Source: JAXDMK01 sp963765955
GTDB lineage: Bacteria > Actinomycetota > Acidimicrobiia > Acidimicrobiales > AC-14
DNA length: 64,000 nt
NCBI GenBank assembly: GCA_963765955.1
Contig: CAVXYA010000009.1
Coordinates: forward strand, 558,001-622,000
Direction of reading: 5' to 3'
In this document: in pieces, positions 16,768-25,287 of the stretch
Position numbering within the stretch: the stretch's first letter is position 1
Layout of the letters: each line of letters starts with the position of its first letter
Program-made: the position numbers and the translations under genes
The notes under the pieces: model-generated
Database searches by the model: none
Seen by the model: only the letters and a program-made list of their open reading frames with translations
What the model was told of the DNA's origin: nothing

Positions 16768-17789
16768 GTGGGTCTCATGCTCTTTGTTCTCAGCCACATC
16801 TTTCCCGTTGTCACCGTCGTCGTTGGAGCGGCATTTCTGTTTTTTCTGGGGCTGCTCCTCGCCACTGTCCTGAAGTTCCCGTCAGCGGTCATCAAGCTTG
16901 ATGAGGCTGGTTCAGAGGGCCTTAGCGTCCAGCTCAAGGCCCGGAACGACGTCCGTACTGCGCTCCTCCAGGGTTTCGCCAGCATCTTGTTGCTCGCGGG
17001 CGCAGGCGTCGCATTCTGGCAGCTTCAGACCAGTCAGCAGGAGTTGCGAACCAGTGCCGAGGGGCAACAGACGGAGAGGTTCTCCCGTGCGGTTGAGCAA
17101 CTTGCGGCCGAAAACGATCGGGCGGTTCAGCTCGGCGGGATTTACACTCTCGTCGACCTGGCGAGTCAGGACAGAGACAGGAGCACGGTCGTCGCCCGGA
17201 TCCTGGCCTCCTACGTTCAACAGCATGCCCCGCAACCCGCCAGCGTCCCAGTCGACACCGGCGATTTGTCGCCGCTTACGCAGACCAGGCCCGACCTGCA
17301 GGCCTGCCTCGACTTTCTCACCAGACTGCCTGGTGAGGAGATCTTGTCCGATTTGGTGCTTGAAGGGGTGGCACTTAAAGGCGTCATGTTCGAGGACGGG
17401 AAAGCCTGGCTCGAAGCGGCGCAACTCAAGCGCGCTGACCTCACTGGCGCCCGCATCGTCGGTGGGCGGCTGGCCAAGGCGGATCTCGCAGGCGCTTGGC
17501 TTTCGAGGGCAAATCTGACAGACGCCGACCTGGAGGGGGCCCGGCTCGCCGGCGCGGCGTGGTCACTGCAAACTTATCGAACGCGACCTTGGATGGGGCC
17601 GACCTCTCCGGTGCGTCTCTGCACGGCGCCGAGTTCTCCGGGGCGTCGTTGCGTGGCGCGATTCTGGTACGAGCCGATCTCTCGTCGGCGAAGCACCTTT
17701 GGGGTGATCTCGCCGGTGCCGACCTGCGTCATGCCAAACTGGGGGCCGCAGACAGGCGCCTCGCCGAGAACATTCTCGAGGCCGACTGA
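16768..17789 (+). CDS. Membrane-anchored pentapeptide-repeat protein, frameshifted
   Basis: The product has two N-terminal membrane segments (FPVVTVVVGAAFLFFLGLLL and LLQGFASILLLAGAGVAFWQ). A soluble linker follows with FSRAVEQLAAENDRAVQLGG and IYTLVDLASQDRDRSTVV, then a C-terminal pentapeptide solenoid (LKRADLTGARIVGG, ADLAGAWLSRANLTDADLEG). After a one-base shift near 17565 the solenoid continues as ANLSNATLDGADLSGASLHG to 17789. The linker with 'LGGIYTL' is seen in other membrane pentapeptide proteins of unknown function. GTG 16719 overlapping the upstream stop may be the true start, with another shift near 16760. The codon bias is low-GC like the preceding gene. Confidence 0.65.
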
Positions 17790-18074
17790 CCGGAGCGATG
17801 TGCGACTGGCCCGCACCGAGGTGCCCAGCACGCTCAGGTGTGAAGGCGGCGTGGTCTTCGTCAACGAGTAGTGGCACCGACTGGTCCGGGTCACCATGCG
17901 GGAAACGGTCCATGTGCGACCGCGAGGCGATAGCCGGGCCGTCGGAGCCTCGCCTGAGCACGGGCTAGCGTGATCACGACCGGCCGACCGTCTGACCTGG
18001 ACGAATCCCGCAAGCAGCGTGGGAGAGCCCGATGAAGGTTCAAGAAGCAACCGTGCCGCGCAGCTGCGCGCGTC

Positions 18075-20375
18075 ATGGCCAAGGGCTGGATCCAGGCGGT
18101 GGTGCTCGTCAGCATCTTCGGGTTCACCGTGCTGGGCTACATGGCGGCGAGGACCTACCAGGCCGAGCCTCCGATCCCCGACCGGGTGGTCTCCGCGTCG
18201 GGCAGCCGCTCTTCACGGGCGAGGACGTGCGCGCCGGCCAGGAGGTGTTCCTCCGCAACGGGCTGATGCAGTACGGGTCGATCTTCGGCCACGGCGCCTA
18301 CCTGGGCCCCGACTTCACCGCCGACTACCTGCACCGGGCCGCCCTCGACGTCGAGAGCACCTACGGGGGCGAGGGCACCGGCGCCCGCCAGCGGTCGATC
18401 GCCGACTTCCGCACCAACACCTACGACCCCGCGACCGGGACCGTGACCTACTCCGACGCCCAGGCCGGGGCGTACCAGCGCGCTGGTCGAGCACTACCAC
18501 GACCTCTTCTCCAACCCCGCGGGCGACATCGGGCTGCGCCCGGCGGCCATCGCCGTCCCGGGAGGACACCCGCCAGCTCACCGCCTACTTCTCGTGGAGC
18601 GCGTGGGTGGCGGCCGCCGAGCGTCCGGGCAAGGAGTACTCGTACACCAACAACTGGCCGCCCGAGAAGCTGGTGGCCAACACTCCCGCGGCCAACGTCG
18701 TGGTGTGGAGCGTGCTGTCGCTGATCGCCCTGCTGACGGGGATCGGCGCCCTGCTGGCCGTGTTCGGACGGTGGAACTGGCTCGGCTGGCACGGCCGCGA
18801 CCACCAGGAGCTGTCGTTCCGGTCGCCCGACAAGGTGGCCCTCACCCCGTCGCAGAAGGCCACCGCCGGGTTCTTCCTGGTGATGGGCGCTGCTGTTCCT
18901 GGTCCAGGTGCTGGTCGGGGCGGCCAGCCAGCACTACCGGGCCGACATCGGCGGCTTCTTCGGCATCAACACCGACCGGTTCCTGCCGTACAACATCGTC
19001 CGCACCTGGCACGTCCAGCTCTCGATCTTCTGGGTCGTCACCTCGTTCCTGGCCGCCGGCATCTTCCTGGCCCCGATGATCGCCGGCCCACCGGGAGCCC
19101 AAGGGCCAGCACGTGCTCGCCTACCTGCTGCTCGGCGCCCTGGTGGTCGTCGTCGCCGGCAGCCTGCTGGGCGAGCTGGCCGGGATCCACGGCTGGTTCG
19201 GCGACCTCTGGTCGTGGTTCGGGATGCAGGGCTTCGAGTACCTCGACCTCGGCCGGTTCTGGCAGATCCTGCTCACCATCGGCCTGGCCTTCTGGGTCGT
19301 CATCCTCTACCGGGGCCTGCGCAGCCGGCTCCGGGTCGAGCACCGCACCAACATGCCGTGGCTCTTCTTCTACGCCGCGCTGGCCCTGCCCGCCTTCTAC
19401 GCCGTCGGGCTGCTGGCCCATCCCCGGGCCAGCTTCGCGGTGGCCGACTTCTGGCGCTTCATCGTCGTCCACCTCTGGGTGGAGGACTTCCTGGAGCTGT
19501 TCACGACGGTGATGGTGGCCTACCTGTTCGTGCTGCTCGGCGTGGTGCGCCAGCGGGTGGCCATGGCCGTGATCTTCCTCGACATCATCCTGTACAGCGT
19601 CGGGCGGCGTGATCGGCATGGCCCACCACCTGTACTTCAACGGCGAGCCGGCCGAGGTCCTGGCCCTGGGTGCGTTCTTCTCCGCCCTGGAGGTCATCCC
19701 CCTCACCTTCCTCACCGTCGAGGCGTGGACCTTCCTGCGCCTCGGCATCCGCCAGGAGGCCGAAGTCCTCGACGCCGTTCCCCCACCGGTGGGCGGTGAT
19801 GTTCCTCGTCGCCGTCGGGTTCTGGAACTTCCTGGGGGCGGGGTGTTCGGCTTCCTCATCAACCTGCCGATCGTCTCCTACTACGAGATCGGCACCGGGC
19901 TCACCGCCAACCACTCCCACGCGGCGATGATGGGCGTCTACGGGATGCTGGCCGTCGGCTTCATGCTGTTCTGCCTGCGCTACCTCATGCCCGAGGACAA
20001 GTGGTCCGACAAGCTGGCCAAGATCAGCTTCTGGTCGCTCAACATCGGTCTGGCCTGGATGACCTTCGTCACCCTGCTGCCCCTCGGCATCATGCAGCTC
20101 CACCGCTCCGTGGGCCAGGGCTACTGGGCCGCCCGCGAGCATGGAGTTCCTCACCAACGACCTCAACTCGCTCCTCGAGTGGCTCCGGCTGCCGGGCGAC
20201 GTCGCTGTTCATCGGCGGCGGCGTGCTCCCCCTGCTGTGGATGGGGATCCAGGGCGTCCGCTACCGCGGCAGCCACCAGGAGGCCCTCGACCGACGAGGA
20301 CCTGCTCCTCTTCACCGAGGTCGTCCCGCTGGCGCCGCCGCCGACCCGACCCCGAGCTGGTCGGCGCCCCACTGA
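18075..20375 (+). pseudogene. norB: Quinol-dependent nitric oxide reductase, about eleven indels
   Basis: Joined across frames, this encodes a NorZ/qNOR-type enzyme of about 750 residues that reduces NO to N2O with quinol electrons. Recognisable pieces are GYMAARTYQAEPPIPDRVV, FLRNGLMQYGSIFGHGAYLG, YTNNWPPEKLVANTPA, the haem-ligand region VRTWHVQLSIFWVV, FWRFIVVHLWVEDFLELF, GMAHHLYFNGEPAEVLALGA and TANHSHAAMMGVYGMLAVGF. Frame breaks lie near 18197, 18480, 18557, 18890, 19089, 19600, 19780, 19838, 20140, 20205 and 20290. No substitution-type decay or stop is seen inside the pieces. As written it is non-functional; either it is a very recent wreck or this stretch is poorly sequenced. Confidence 0.85.
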
Positions 20376-20379
20376 CGTC

Positions 20380-20763
20380 GTGGACCCGGAGGCCGCTTTC
20401 CTCGCCGGGTACGCCCTGGTGCTCGTCGCCGTCGCTGCCGGACTGGGCGCTCGGACGTCGCTCCGCCGACCCGTGGGCGTCGAGGATGCTCGCCGCCAGC
20501 CGGCCGCCCGCCGCCGGCGACGAGGCCGACAGCTCGGCCGACTGGCCCCACTGCGAGGTGCCCGCGTTCCACCTCGGGCGTGAGCGCCGTGGTGCTGGCG
20601 GCGGCGCTGCTGCTGACGGCCGTCGAGCGCGACCCGCCACCATCGTCCGCTGGAGCTCGTCGTGCAGCTGGCGGTGCTCGTCTTCATCGCCGCTGCGAAT
20701 GGTACGGCTGGCGTCCCGGTACCGTGTGTTGGCGTCAGCTGGGCGCGTTTGATGCATCCGTAG
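20380..20763 (+). CDS. Possible small membrane protein after norB, frameshifted
   Basis: No unbroken gene covers this stretch, but protein-like pieces appear in order: a first helix DPEAAFLAGYALVLVAVAAG from GTG 20380, then RRSADPWASRMLAASRPPAA and DEADSSADWPHCEVPAFHLG, then VSAVVLAAALLLTAVERDP, then LELVVQLAVLVFIAAANGTA to a stop at 20763. These would make a roughly 120-residue protein with two or three membrane helices. At least three indels are needed. It starts 5 nt after the norB end, suggesting a partner gene. The remaining bases to 20829 hold nothing I can support. Confidence 0.4.
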
Positions 20764-20829
20764 GGCCCCGCTCGAGCCCGATTTTCAGCGATTCAGGGTC
20801 GCGACGGGCGATCCGAAGGTGGCCGGCGG

Positions 20830-22239
20830 TTAGTAGGCCTTGGCCACGGTGGCGACCAGATCGGGCTCGTCCGACGAGAGGGGGATGCCGCCGTCGGATC
20901 GTTGCAGGCAGCGCACCGTGAGCCCATCGTGGCCGAGCTCGTCCTCCCGGCCTCGGACCTCGTCCCACGGCACCCGGGCGAAACCCGCCGCACACGCCTC
21001 CCGCACCTCGGCGAACGTGCCTACTTCGCAGGTCCGCTGCTCGGTGCGGAGGTAGGCCTCCTGGTACAGGGCCTCTTGGGCCTCCTCCAGCACCCGGGCC
21101 ACCTCGGCCAGCATGTCGACAAGCAGCACGGCCGCCTTCTCCGACGTGTCGCGGCGGACGAGGGTGGCCTTGCCCTCGGCCAGGTCGCGGGGGCCGATCT
21201 CGATCCGCACGGGGATGCCCTTGACCTCCCACTCCACCGCCCGCCGGCCGAAGCCGGTGGCGACCCGGTCGTCGAGCTCGACCCGCACGCCCGCCTTCCG
21301 CAGCTCGGTAACCAGCGCCGCCGCCCGCTCGCCGGCGCCGTCCTCGTCCCGCACCAGGAGGACGACGACCTGGACGGGCGCCAGGCGGGGCGGCAGGCGC
21401 AGCCCGGCGTCGTCGCCGTGGGCCATGATCAGCGCCCCGATGAGGCGGGTCGTCGCCCCCCACGACGTCTGCCAGGCGTGCTCGGTCGATCCGGTGTCGG
21501 ACTGGAACGTGATGTCGAAGGCCTTGGCGAAGTTCTGCCCCAGCTCGTGGCTGGTGCCCATCTGCAGGGCCTTGCCGTCGCCCATCATCCCCTCGATGGT
21601 GTAGGTGGCGTCGGCCCCCGCGAAGCGCTCCCGCTCGGTCTTGCGCCCCACCAGCACTGGCAGGGCCATCACCTCCCGGACGAAGTCCTGGTACACGTCG
21701 TGGAGGATGCGCAGGGCGTAGGCCCGGGCGTCGTCCTGACTGGCGTGGGCGGTGTGGCCCTCCTGCCAGAGGAACTCGGTGGTGCGCAGGAAGATCCGGG
21801 GCCGCAGCTCCCAGCGCACCACGTTGGCCCACTGGTTGATGAGAAGGGGCAGGTCGCGGTAGCTCTGCACCCACTTGGCGAAGAAGACGTTGATGATCGT
21901 CTCGCTGGTGGGCCGCACCACCACCGGCTCCTCCAGCTCCTTGCCCCCGGCGTGGGTGACGACGGCCAGCTCGGGGCTGAACCCCTCCACGTGCTGGGCC
22001 TCGCGCTTGAGGTACGACTCGGGGATGAAGAGTGGGAAGTAGGCGTTCTTGGCCCCCGCCGCCTTGATGCGGTCGTCGAGCTCGCGCTGCATGCGTTCCC
22101 AGATGGCGTAGCCGAAGGGGCGGATCACCATCGTGCCCCGCACCGGGCCGTTCTCGGCCATCTCCGCCTTGGCCACCACGTCCTGGTACCACTTGGGGAA
22201 GTCCTCGGACCGAGGGGTGAGCACCGGCGCTTTTGCCAT
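20830..22239 (-). CDS. proS: Prolyl-tRNA synthetase, archaeal/eukaryotic-type architecture
   Basis: This 469-residue class II synthetase charges tRNA-Pro. It lacks the editing insertion of the long bacterial form and has the shorter form's layout: FPKWYQDVVAKAEMAENGPV, motif 1 region MVIRPFGYAIWERMQRELDD, VVVRPTSETIINVFFAKWVQ, motif 2 RWELRPRIFLRTTEFLWQEG, and motif 3-like LIMAHGDDAGLRLPPRLAP. An anticodon-binding domain and a Zn-domain-like tail (EQRTCEVGTFAEVREACAAG) follow. The ATG at 22239 is preceded by GGAGG-like bases. It is divergent from gltX, 44 nt apart. Confidence 0.93.
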   Translation of the reverse strand: MAKAPVLTPRSEDFPKWYQDVVAKAEMAENGPVRGTMVIRPFGYAIWERMQRELDDRIKAAGAKNAYFPLFIPESYLKREAQHVEGFSPELAVVTHAGGKELEEPVVVRPTSETIINVFFAKWVQSYRDLPLLINQWANVVRWELRPRIFLRTTEFLWQEGHTAHASQDDARAYALRILHDVYQDFVREVMALPVLVGRKTERERFAGADATYTIEGMMGDGKALQMGTSHELGQNFAKAFDITFQSDTGSTEHAWQTSWGATTRLIGALIMAHGDDAGLRLPPRLAPVQVVVLLVRDEDGAGERAAALVTELRKAGVRVELDDRVATGFGRRAVEWEVKGIPVRIEIGPRDLAEGKATLVRRDTSEKAAVLLVDMLAEVARVLEEAQEALYQEAYLRTEQRTCEVGTFAEVREACAAGFARVPWDEVRGREDELGHDGLTVRCLQRSDGGIPLSSDEPDLVATVAKAY

Positions 22240-22283
22240 CGTCCCCGGAGGGTAGTGGCCTACGGTGGCCCCGATGATCTGCG

Positions 22284-23690
22284 ATGGGTGACGTCCGGGT
22301 CCGGTTCGCCCCTGCTCCGACCGGCTTCCTGCACGTGGGCAGCGCCCGGGCCGCCCTCTTCAACTGGCTGTTCGCCCGCCACGTGGGCGGCACGTTCGTC
22401 CTGCGCATCGAGGACACCGACCCCGCGCGATCGCGCGACGAGTTGGTGGAAGGCATCGAGCGGTCGTTGAAGTGGCTCGGCCTCGACTGGGACGAGGGGC
22501 CGTACCGCCAGTCCGAGCGCATGCACCTCTACCGGGAGGCCGCCGACCGCCTGGTGGCCCAAGGCGGCGCCTACCACTGCGACTGCACCAAGGCCGACAT
22601 CGAGGCCCGCTCCCCGTCCGGTGGCTACGACGGGTTCTGCCGCGATCGGGGGCTCGGGCCGGGCCCCGGACGAGCCCTGCGCTTCCGCACGCCCGACTCC
22701 GGCGAGACCGTCGTCCACGACGTCATCCGGGGCGACGTGGTCTTCGAGAACGCCACCCTGGAGGACTTCGTGGTGCTGCGGGGCGGGGGCGAGCCCATGT
22801 TCGTCCTGGCCAACGCGGTCGACGACGCCGACATGGGCATCACCCACGTCCTGCGGGGCGAGGACCTGCTGTCGGCCACCCCCAAGATCCTCCTGCTGCG
22901 CCACGCCCTCGGCTACACCGACGACCCGCTGTTCGGGCACCTGCCGATGATCGTCAACGAGAAGCGCCAGAAGCTGTCGAAGCGGCGGGACGACGTGGCC
23001 CTGGAGGAGTTCCGGGAGCGGGGGTACCTGCCCCAGGCCATGCGCAACTACCTGGCCCTGCTCGGCTGGGGGCCGCCGAGCGGCAAGGAGATCCTGCCCG
23101 TCGCCGAGATGGTGGAGGAGTTCAGCCTGGACGACATCCGGCCGTCGCCCGCCTTCTTCGACGTCCAGAAGCTCGACCACGTCAACGCCGAGTACATCCG
23201 GGCCCTGCCCGTCACCACCTTCGTCCGGGACTCGCTGCCGTGGCTGGAGGTCGACACCCCCTGGCCCCCGGAGAACTTCGACCTCGCCGTCTTCGAGGCC
23301 GTGGCCCCCCACGTGCAGGAGCGGGTGAAGAAGCTGTCGGACGTTCCGGCCGTGGTCGACTTCCTCTTCCTCGACCGACCCGAGATCGACCCCGTGGCCT
23401 GGGAGAAGGGCGTGGTCAAGGTCAAGGACGCGGCCGGGCTGCTGGAGGACGCGGCTGCCGCCTACGCCGGCCTGGCCGAGTGGTCGGCGCCGGCGCTGCA
23501 CGAGGCGACGATGGCGGTGGGGGAGGCCCACGGGCTCAAGCTGGGCAAGGCCCAGGCGCCCATCCGGGTGGCGGTCACCGGCCGCACCGTGGGCCCGCCC
23601 CTGTTCGAGTCGTTGACCGCCCTGGGCCGGGAGCGCACACTCGAAAGGGTGCAGGCGGCCTTGACCAGGCTCCGGGAGCACGCCGGCTGA
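22284..23690 (+). CDS. gltX: Glutamyl-tRNA synthetase
   Basis: GltX charges tRNA-Glu; in actinobacteria it is usually non-discriminating and also mischarges tRNA-Gln for the amidotransferase GatCAB. The 468-residue class I enzyme shows the HIGH-type motif in RFAPAPTGFLHVGSARAALF, LRIEDTDPARSRDELVEGIE, and the KMSKS-type motif as QKLSKRRDDVALEEF. The tail is the bacterial alpha-helical anticodon domain. tRNA-Gln and tRNA-Glu genes lie 650 nt downstream on the same strand. Confidence 0.95.
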   Translation: MGDVRVRFAPAPTGFLHVGSARAALFNWLFARHVGGTFVLRIEDTDPARSRDELVEGIERSLKWLGLDWDEGPYRQSERMHLYREAADRLVAQGGAYHCDCTKADIEARSPSGGYDGFCRDRGLGPGPGRALRFRTPDSGETVVHDVIRGDVVFENATLEDFVVLRGGGEPMFVLANAVDDADMGITHVLRGEDLLSATPKILLLRHALGYTDDPLFGHLPMIVNEKRQKLSKRRDDVALEEFRERGYLPQAMRNYLALLGWGPPSGKEILPVAEMVEEFSLDDIRPSPAFFDVQKLDHVNAEYIRALPVTTFVRDSLPWLEVDTPWPPENFDLAVFEAVAPHVQERVKKLSDVPAVVDFLFLDRPEIDPVAWEKGVVKVKDAAGLLEDAAAAYAGLAEWSAPALHEATMAVGEAHGLKLGKAQAPIRVAVTGRTVGPPLFESLTALGRERTLERVQAALTRLREHAG

Positions 23691-23700
23691 TGATCCGGGC

Positions 23701-24327
23701 ATGATGAGGCTGGCGCTGAAGATCGTGGCCGGCGTGGTGCTGGCCGGGGTTCTGTACCTGGCCGTCACCTTCGCCCAGGTGTACCGGGCCTCCCGGCGGG
23801 ACGAGGCGGAACCGGCCCAGGCCATCGTCGTGTTCGGCACCGCCCAGTACGACGGGGAACCGTCACCGGTGCTGGCCGCCCGCCTCGACCACGCCATCGA
23901 GCTGTACGAGCGCGACCTGGCCCCGGTGGTGGTCGTCACCGGCGGCAACCAGCCGGGCGACCGCTTCACCGAGGCCGGCGCCTCGGCCGAGTACCTGCTC
24001 GAGCACGGCATTCCCGACGAGGACGTCCTGCGGGAGGTCTCAGGCACGTCGTCCTGGCAGTCGCTGGCCGCGGTGTCGGCGTTCCTCGAGGAGCGCGACA
24101 TCAAGGAGGTGCTGCTGGTGTCCGACCCGTTCCACTCGCTGCGCGTCTCGGCCATGGCCGACGAGCTGGGTCTCGAGGCCCACGCCTCGCCCACCCGCAC
24201 CAGCCCCATCTCCGGGCTCACCGAGGTGCAGTACATGGCGAGGGAGACGGTGGCCGTCGCCTTCGGCCGCATCATCGGCTTCCGCCGCCAGGCCAACATC
24301 GAGCGAGTGGTGCAGGCCGAGGCTTGA
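23701..24327 (+). CDS. YdcF/SanA-like DUF218 membrane protein
   Basis: This 208-residue protein has one N-terminal membrane helix (IVAGVVLAGVLYLAVTFAQV) and a DUF218 domain with AQAIVVFGTAQYDGEPSPVL, VVVTGGNQPGDRFTEAGASA, EYLLEHGIPDEDVLRE and VLLVSDPFHSLRVSAMADEL. Relatives (SanA, ElyC) affect cell-envelope integrity. It follows gltX by 10 nt and probably shares its transcript. Confidence 0.8.
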   Translation: MMRLALKIVAGVVLAGVLYLAVTFAQVYRASRRDEAEPAQAIVVFGTAQYDGEPSPVLAARLDHAIELYERDLAPVVVVTGGNQPGDRFTEAGASAEYLLEHGIPDEDVLREVSGTSSWQSLAAVSAFLEERDIKEVLLVSDPFHSLRVSAMADELGLEAHASPTRTSPISGLTEVQYMARETVAVAFGRIIGFRRQANIERVVQAEA

Positions 24328-24346
24328 AGTAGGCTCTCCGTGCCTT

Positions 24347-24417
24347 TCGGGGGTGGTGTAATCGGTAACACAGCAGGTTCTGGTCCTGTCGTTGGGGGTT
24401 CGAGTCCTCCCCCCGAG
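24347..24417 (+). tRNA. tRNA-Gln (anticodon CTG)
   Basis: A cloverleaf is visible: D arm GTGT/ACAC, anticodon stem GCAGG/CCTGT with loop TTCTGGT (anticodon CTG), T arm GGGGG-TTCGAGT-CCTCC. The acceptor 5' strand TCGGGGG pairs fully only if the C run at 24409-24414 had one more C, so one base may be missing. No CCA is encoded. A TAGGCT box at 24330-24335 precedes it. Confidence 0.88.
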
Positions 24418-24451
24418 CTCAGCCGGCGCACTAGGTTTGTGCCCCGGCCCC

Positions 24452-24524
24452 GGCCCCATCGTCTAGTGGCCTAGGACAGGACCCTCTCAAGGTTCAGACA
24501 CGGGTTCGAATCCCGTTGGGGCTG
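24452..24524 (+). tRNA. tRNA-Glu (anticodon CTC)
   Basis: Acceptor GGCCCCA pairs with TGGGGCT. The anticodon stem GGACC/GGTTC encloses loop CTCTCAA (anticodon CTC). The T arm is ACGGG-TTCGAAT-CCCGT, discriminator base G, no encoded CCA. The gene follows tRNA-Gln by 34 nt, forming a Gln-Glu pair downstream of gltX. Confidence 0.93.
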
Positions 24525-24616
24525 CTCGCTCGAAATCCCCTGCTGGCGGGGTTCTCGCGCCTCTCCATGCCGTGAAAAGGCTATCTATCCGCTCTGACTC
24601 GGATATCCTTGCCAGG

Positions 24617-24823
24617 GTGACGAAACGACTCATCGACGTCGACGACGACAAGCTCGACGCCGTCCGCGTGCTTCTCGGCACCCGCACGCTGAAGGCGACC
24701 GTCGACGAGGCGTTCGACGAGGTTCTCGCCTTGGCGAAGCGCCGTCAGGCCCTCCTGGCTGAGCGTGGTGTCGAGATCGAACCGCTCGCCGACCCAGGTG
24801 CCCGCCGGGACGCGTGGGGCTGA
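24617..24823 (+). CDS. VapB-type antitoxin
   Basis: This 68-residue protein begins TKRLIDVDDDKLDAVRVLLG and continues TRTLKATVDEAFDEVLALAK, the ribbon-helix-helix style of DUF2191/VapB antitoxins that dimerise, bind DNA and neutralise a PIN toxin. GTG 24617 gives the normal VapB start; an upstream in-frame GTG at 24572 is possible. Its end overlaps the toxin gene by 10 nt. It sits about 90 nt downstream of tRNA-Glu, a common landing zone for mobile modules. Confidence 0.8.
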   Translation: MTKRLIDVDDDKLDAVRVLLGTRTLKATVDEAFDEVLALAKRRQALLAERGVEIEPLADPGARRDAWG

Positions 24824-25236
24824 AGCCCTACTACCTCGGTGACACCTCGGCGCTGGCCCGTCGCGGTCACCCCGAGATCGGGGCCAGGCTGCGACCGCTC
24901 CTCGAGAGCGGGCTCGTCGCCCGGTGCACCCCGACCGACCTCGAGGCCGGCTTCTCGTCCCGGAGCCCCACGGCGCATCGAGCGATGCGAGAAGCACGCT
25001 CGGCCTGGCCGTTCGTGGCTATTGGCCAGTCCGTCCTCGACCGTGCCGTCGAAGTCCAGGACGCGTTGGCAGCACAAAGCCAGCATCGGGGCGCGAAGAT
25101 CGCCGACCTCCTGATCGCCGCCGCGGCCGAAGCGGCCGACCTCGTGGTTCTCCACTACGACCACGACTTCGAGCTCATCGCCGGGATTACCGGGCAGCCG
25201 ACCGAATGGATCGTCCCCGCCGGCACGGTCGCCTGA
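24814..25236 (+). CDS. VapC-type PIN-domain toxin
   Basis: This 140-residue PIN ribonuclease shows the acidic site residues: aspartate in YLGDTSALAR, glutamate in TDLEAGF, aspartates in AKIADLLIAAAAEAADLVVL and in the end motif HYDHDFELIAGITG. VapC toxins cleave tRNA or rRNA when the antitoxin is lost. GTG 24814 overlaps the antitoxin end, so expression is coupled. Confidence 0.85.
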   Translation: MGLKPYYLGDTSALARRGHPEIGARLRPLLESGLVARCTPTDLEAGFSSRSPTAHRAMREARSAWPFVAIGQSVLDRAVEVQDALAAQSQHRGAKIADLLIAAAAEAADLVVLHYDHDFELIAGITGQPTEWIVPAGTVA

Positions 25237-25287
25237 CCCGGCGCGCTGGACGGTGGTTGCCCTTTCGCACGTTCACCGCTGAAGGCG

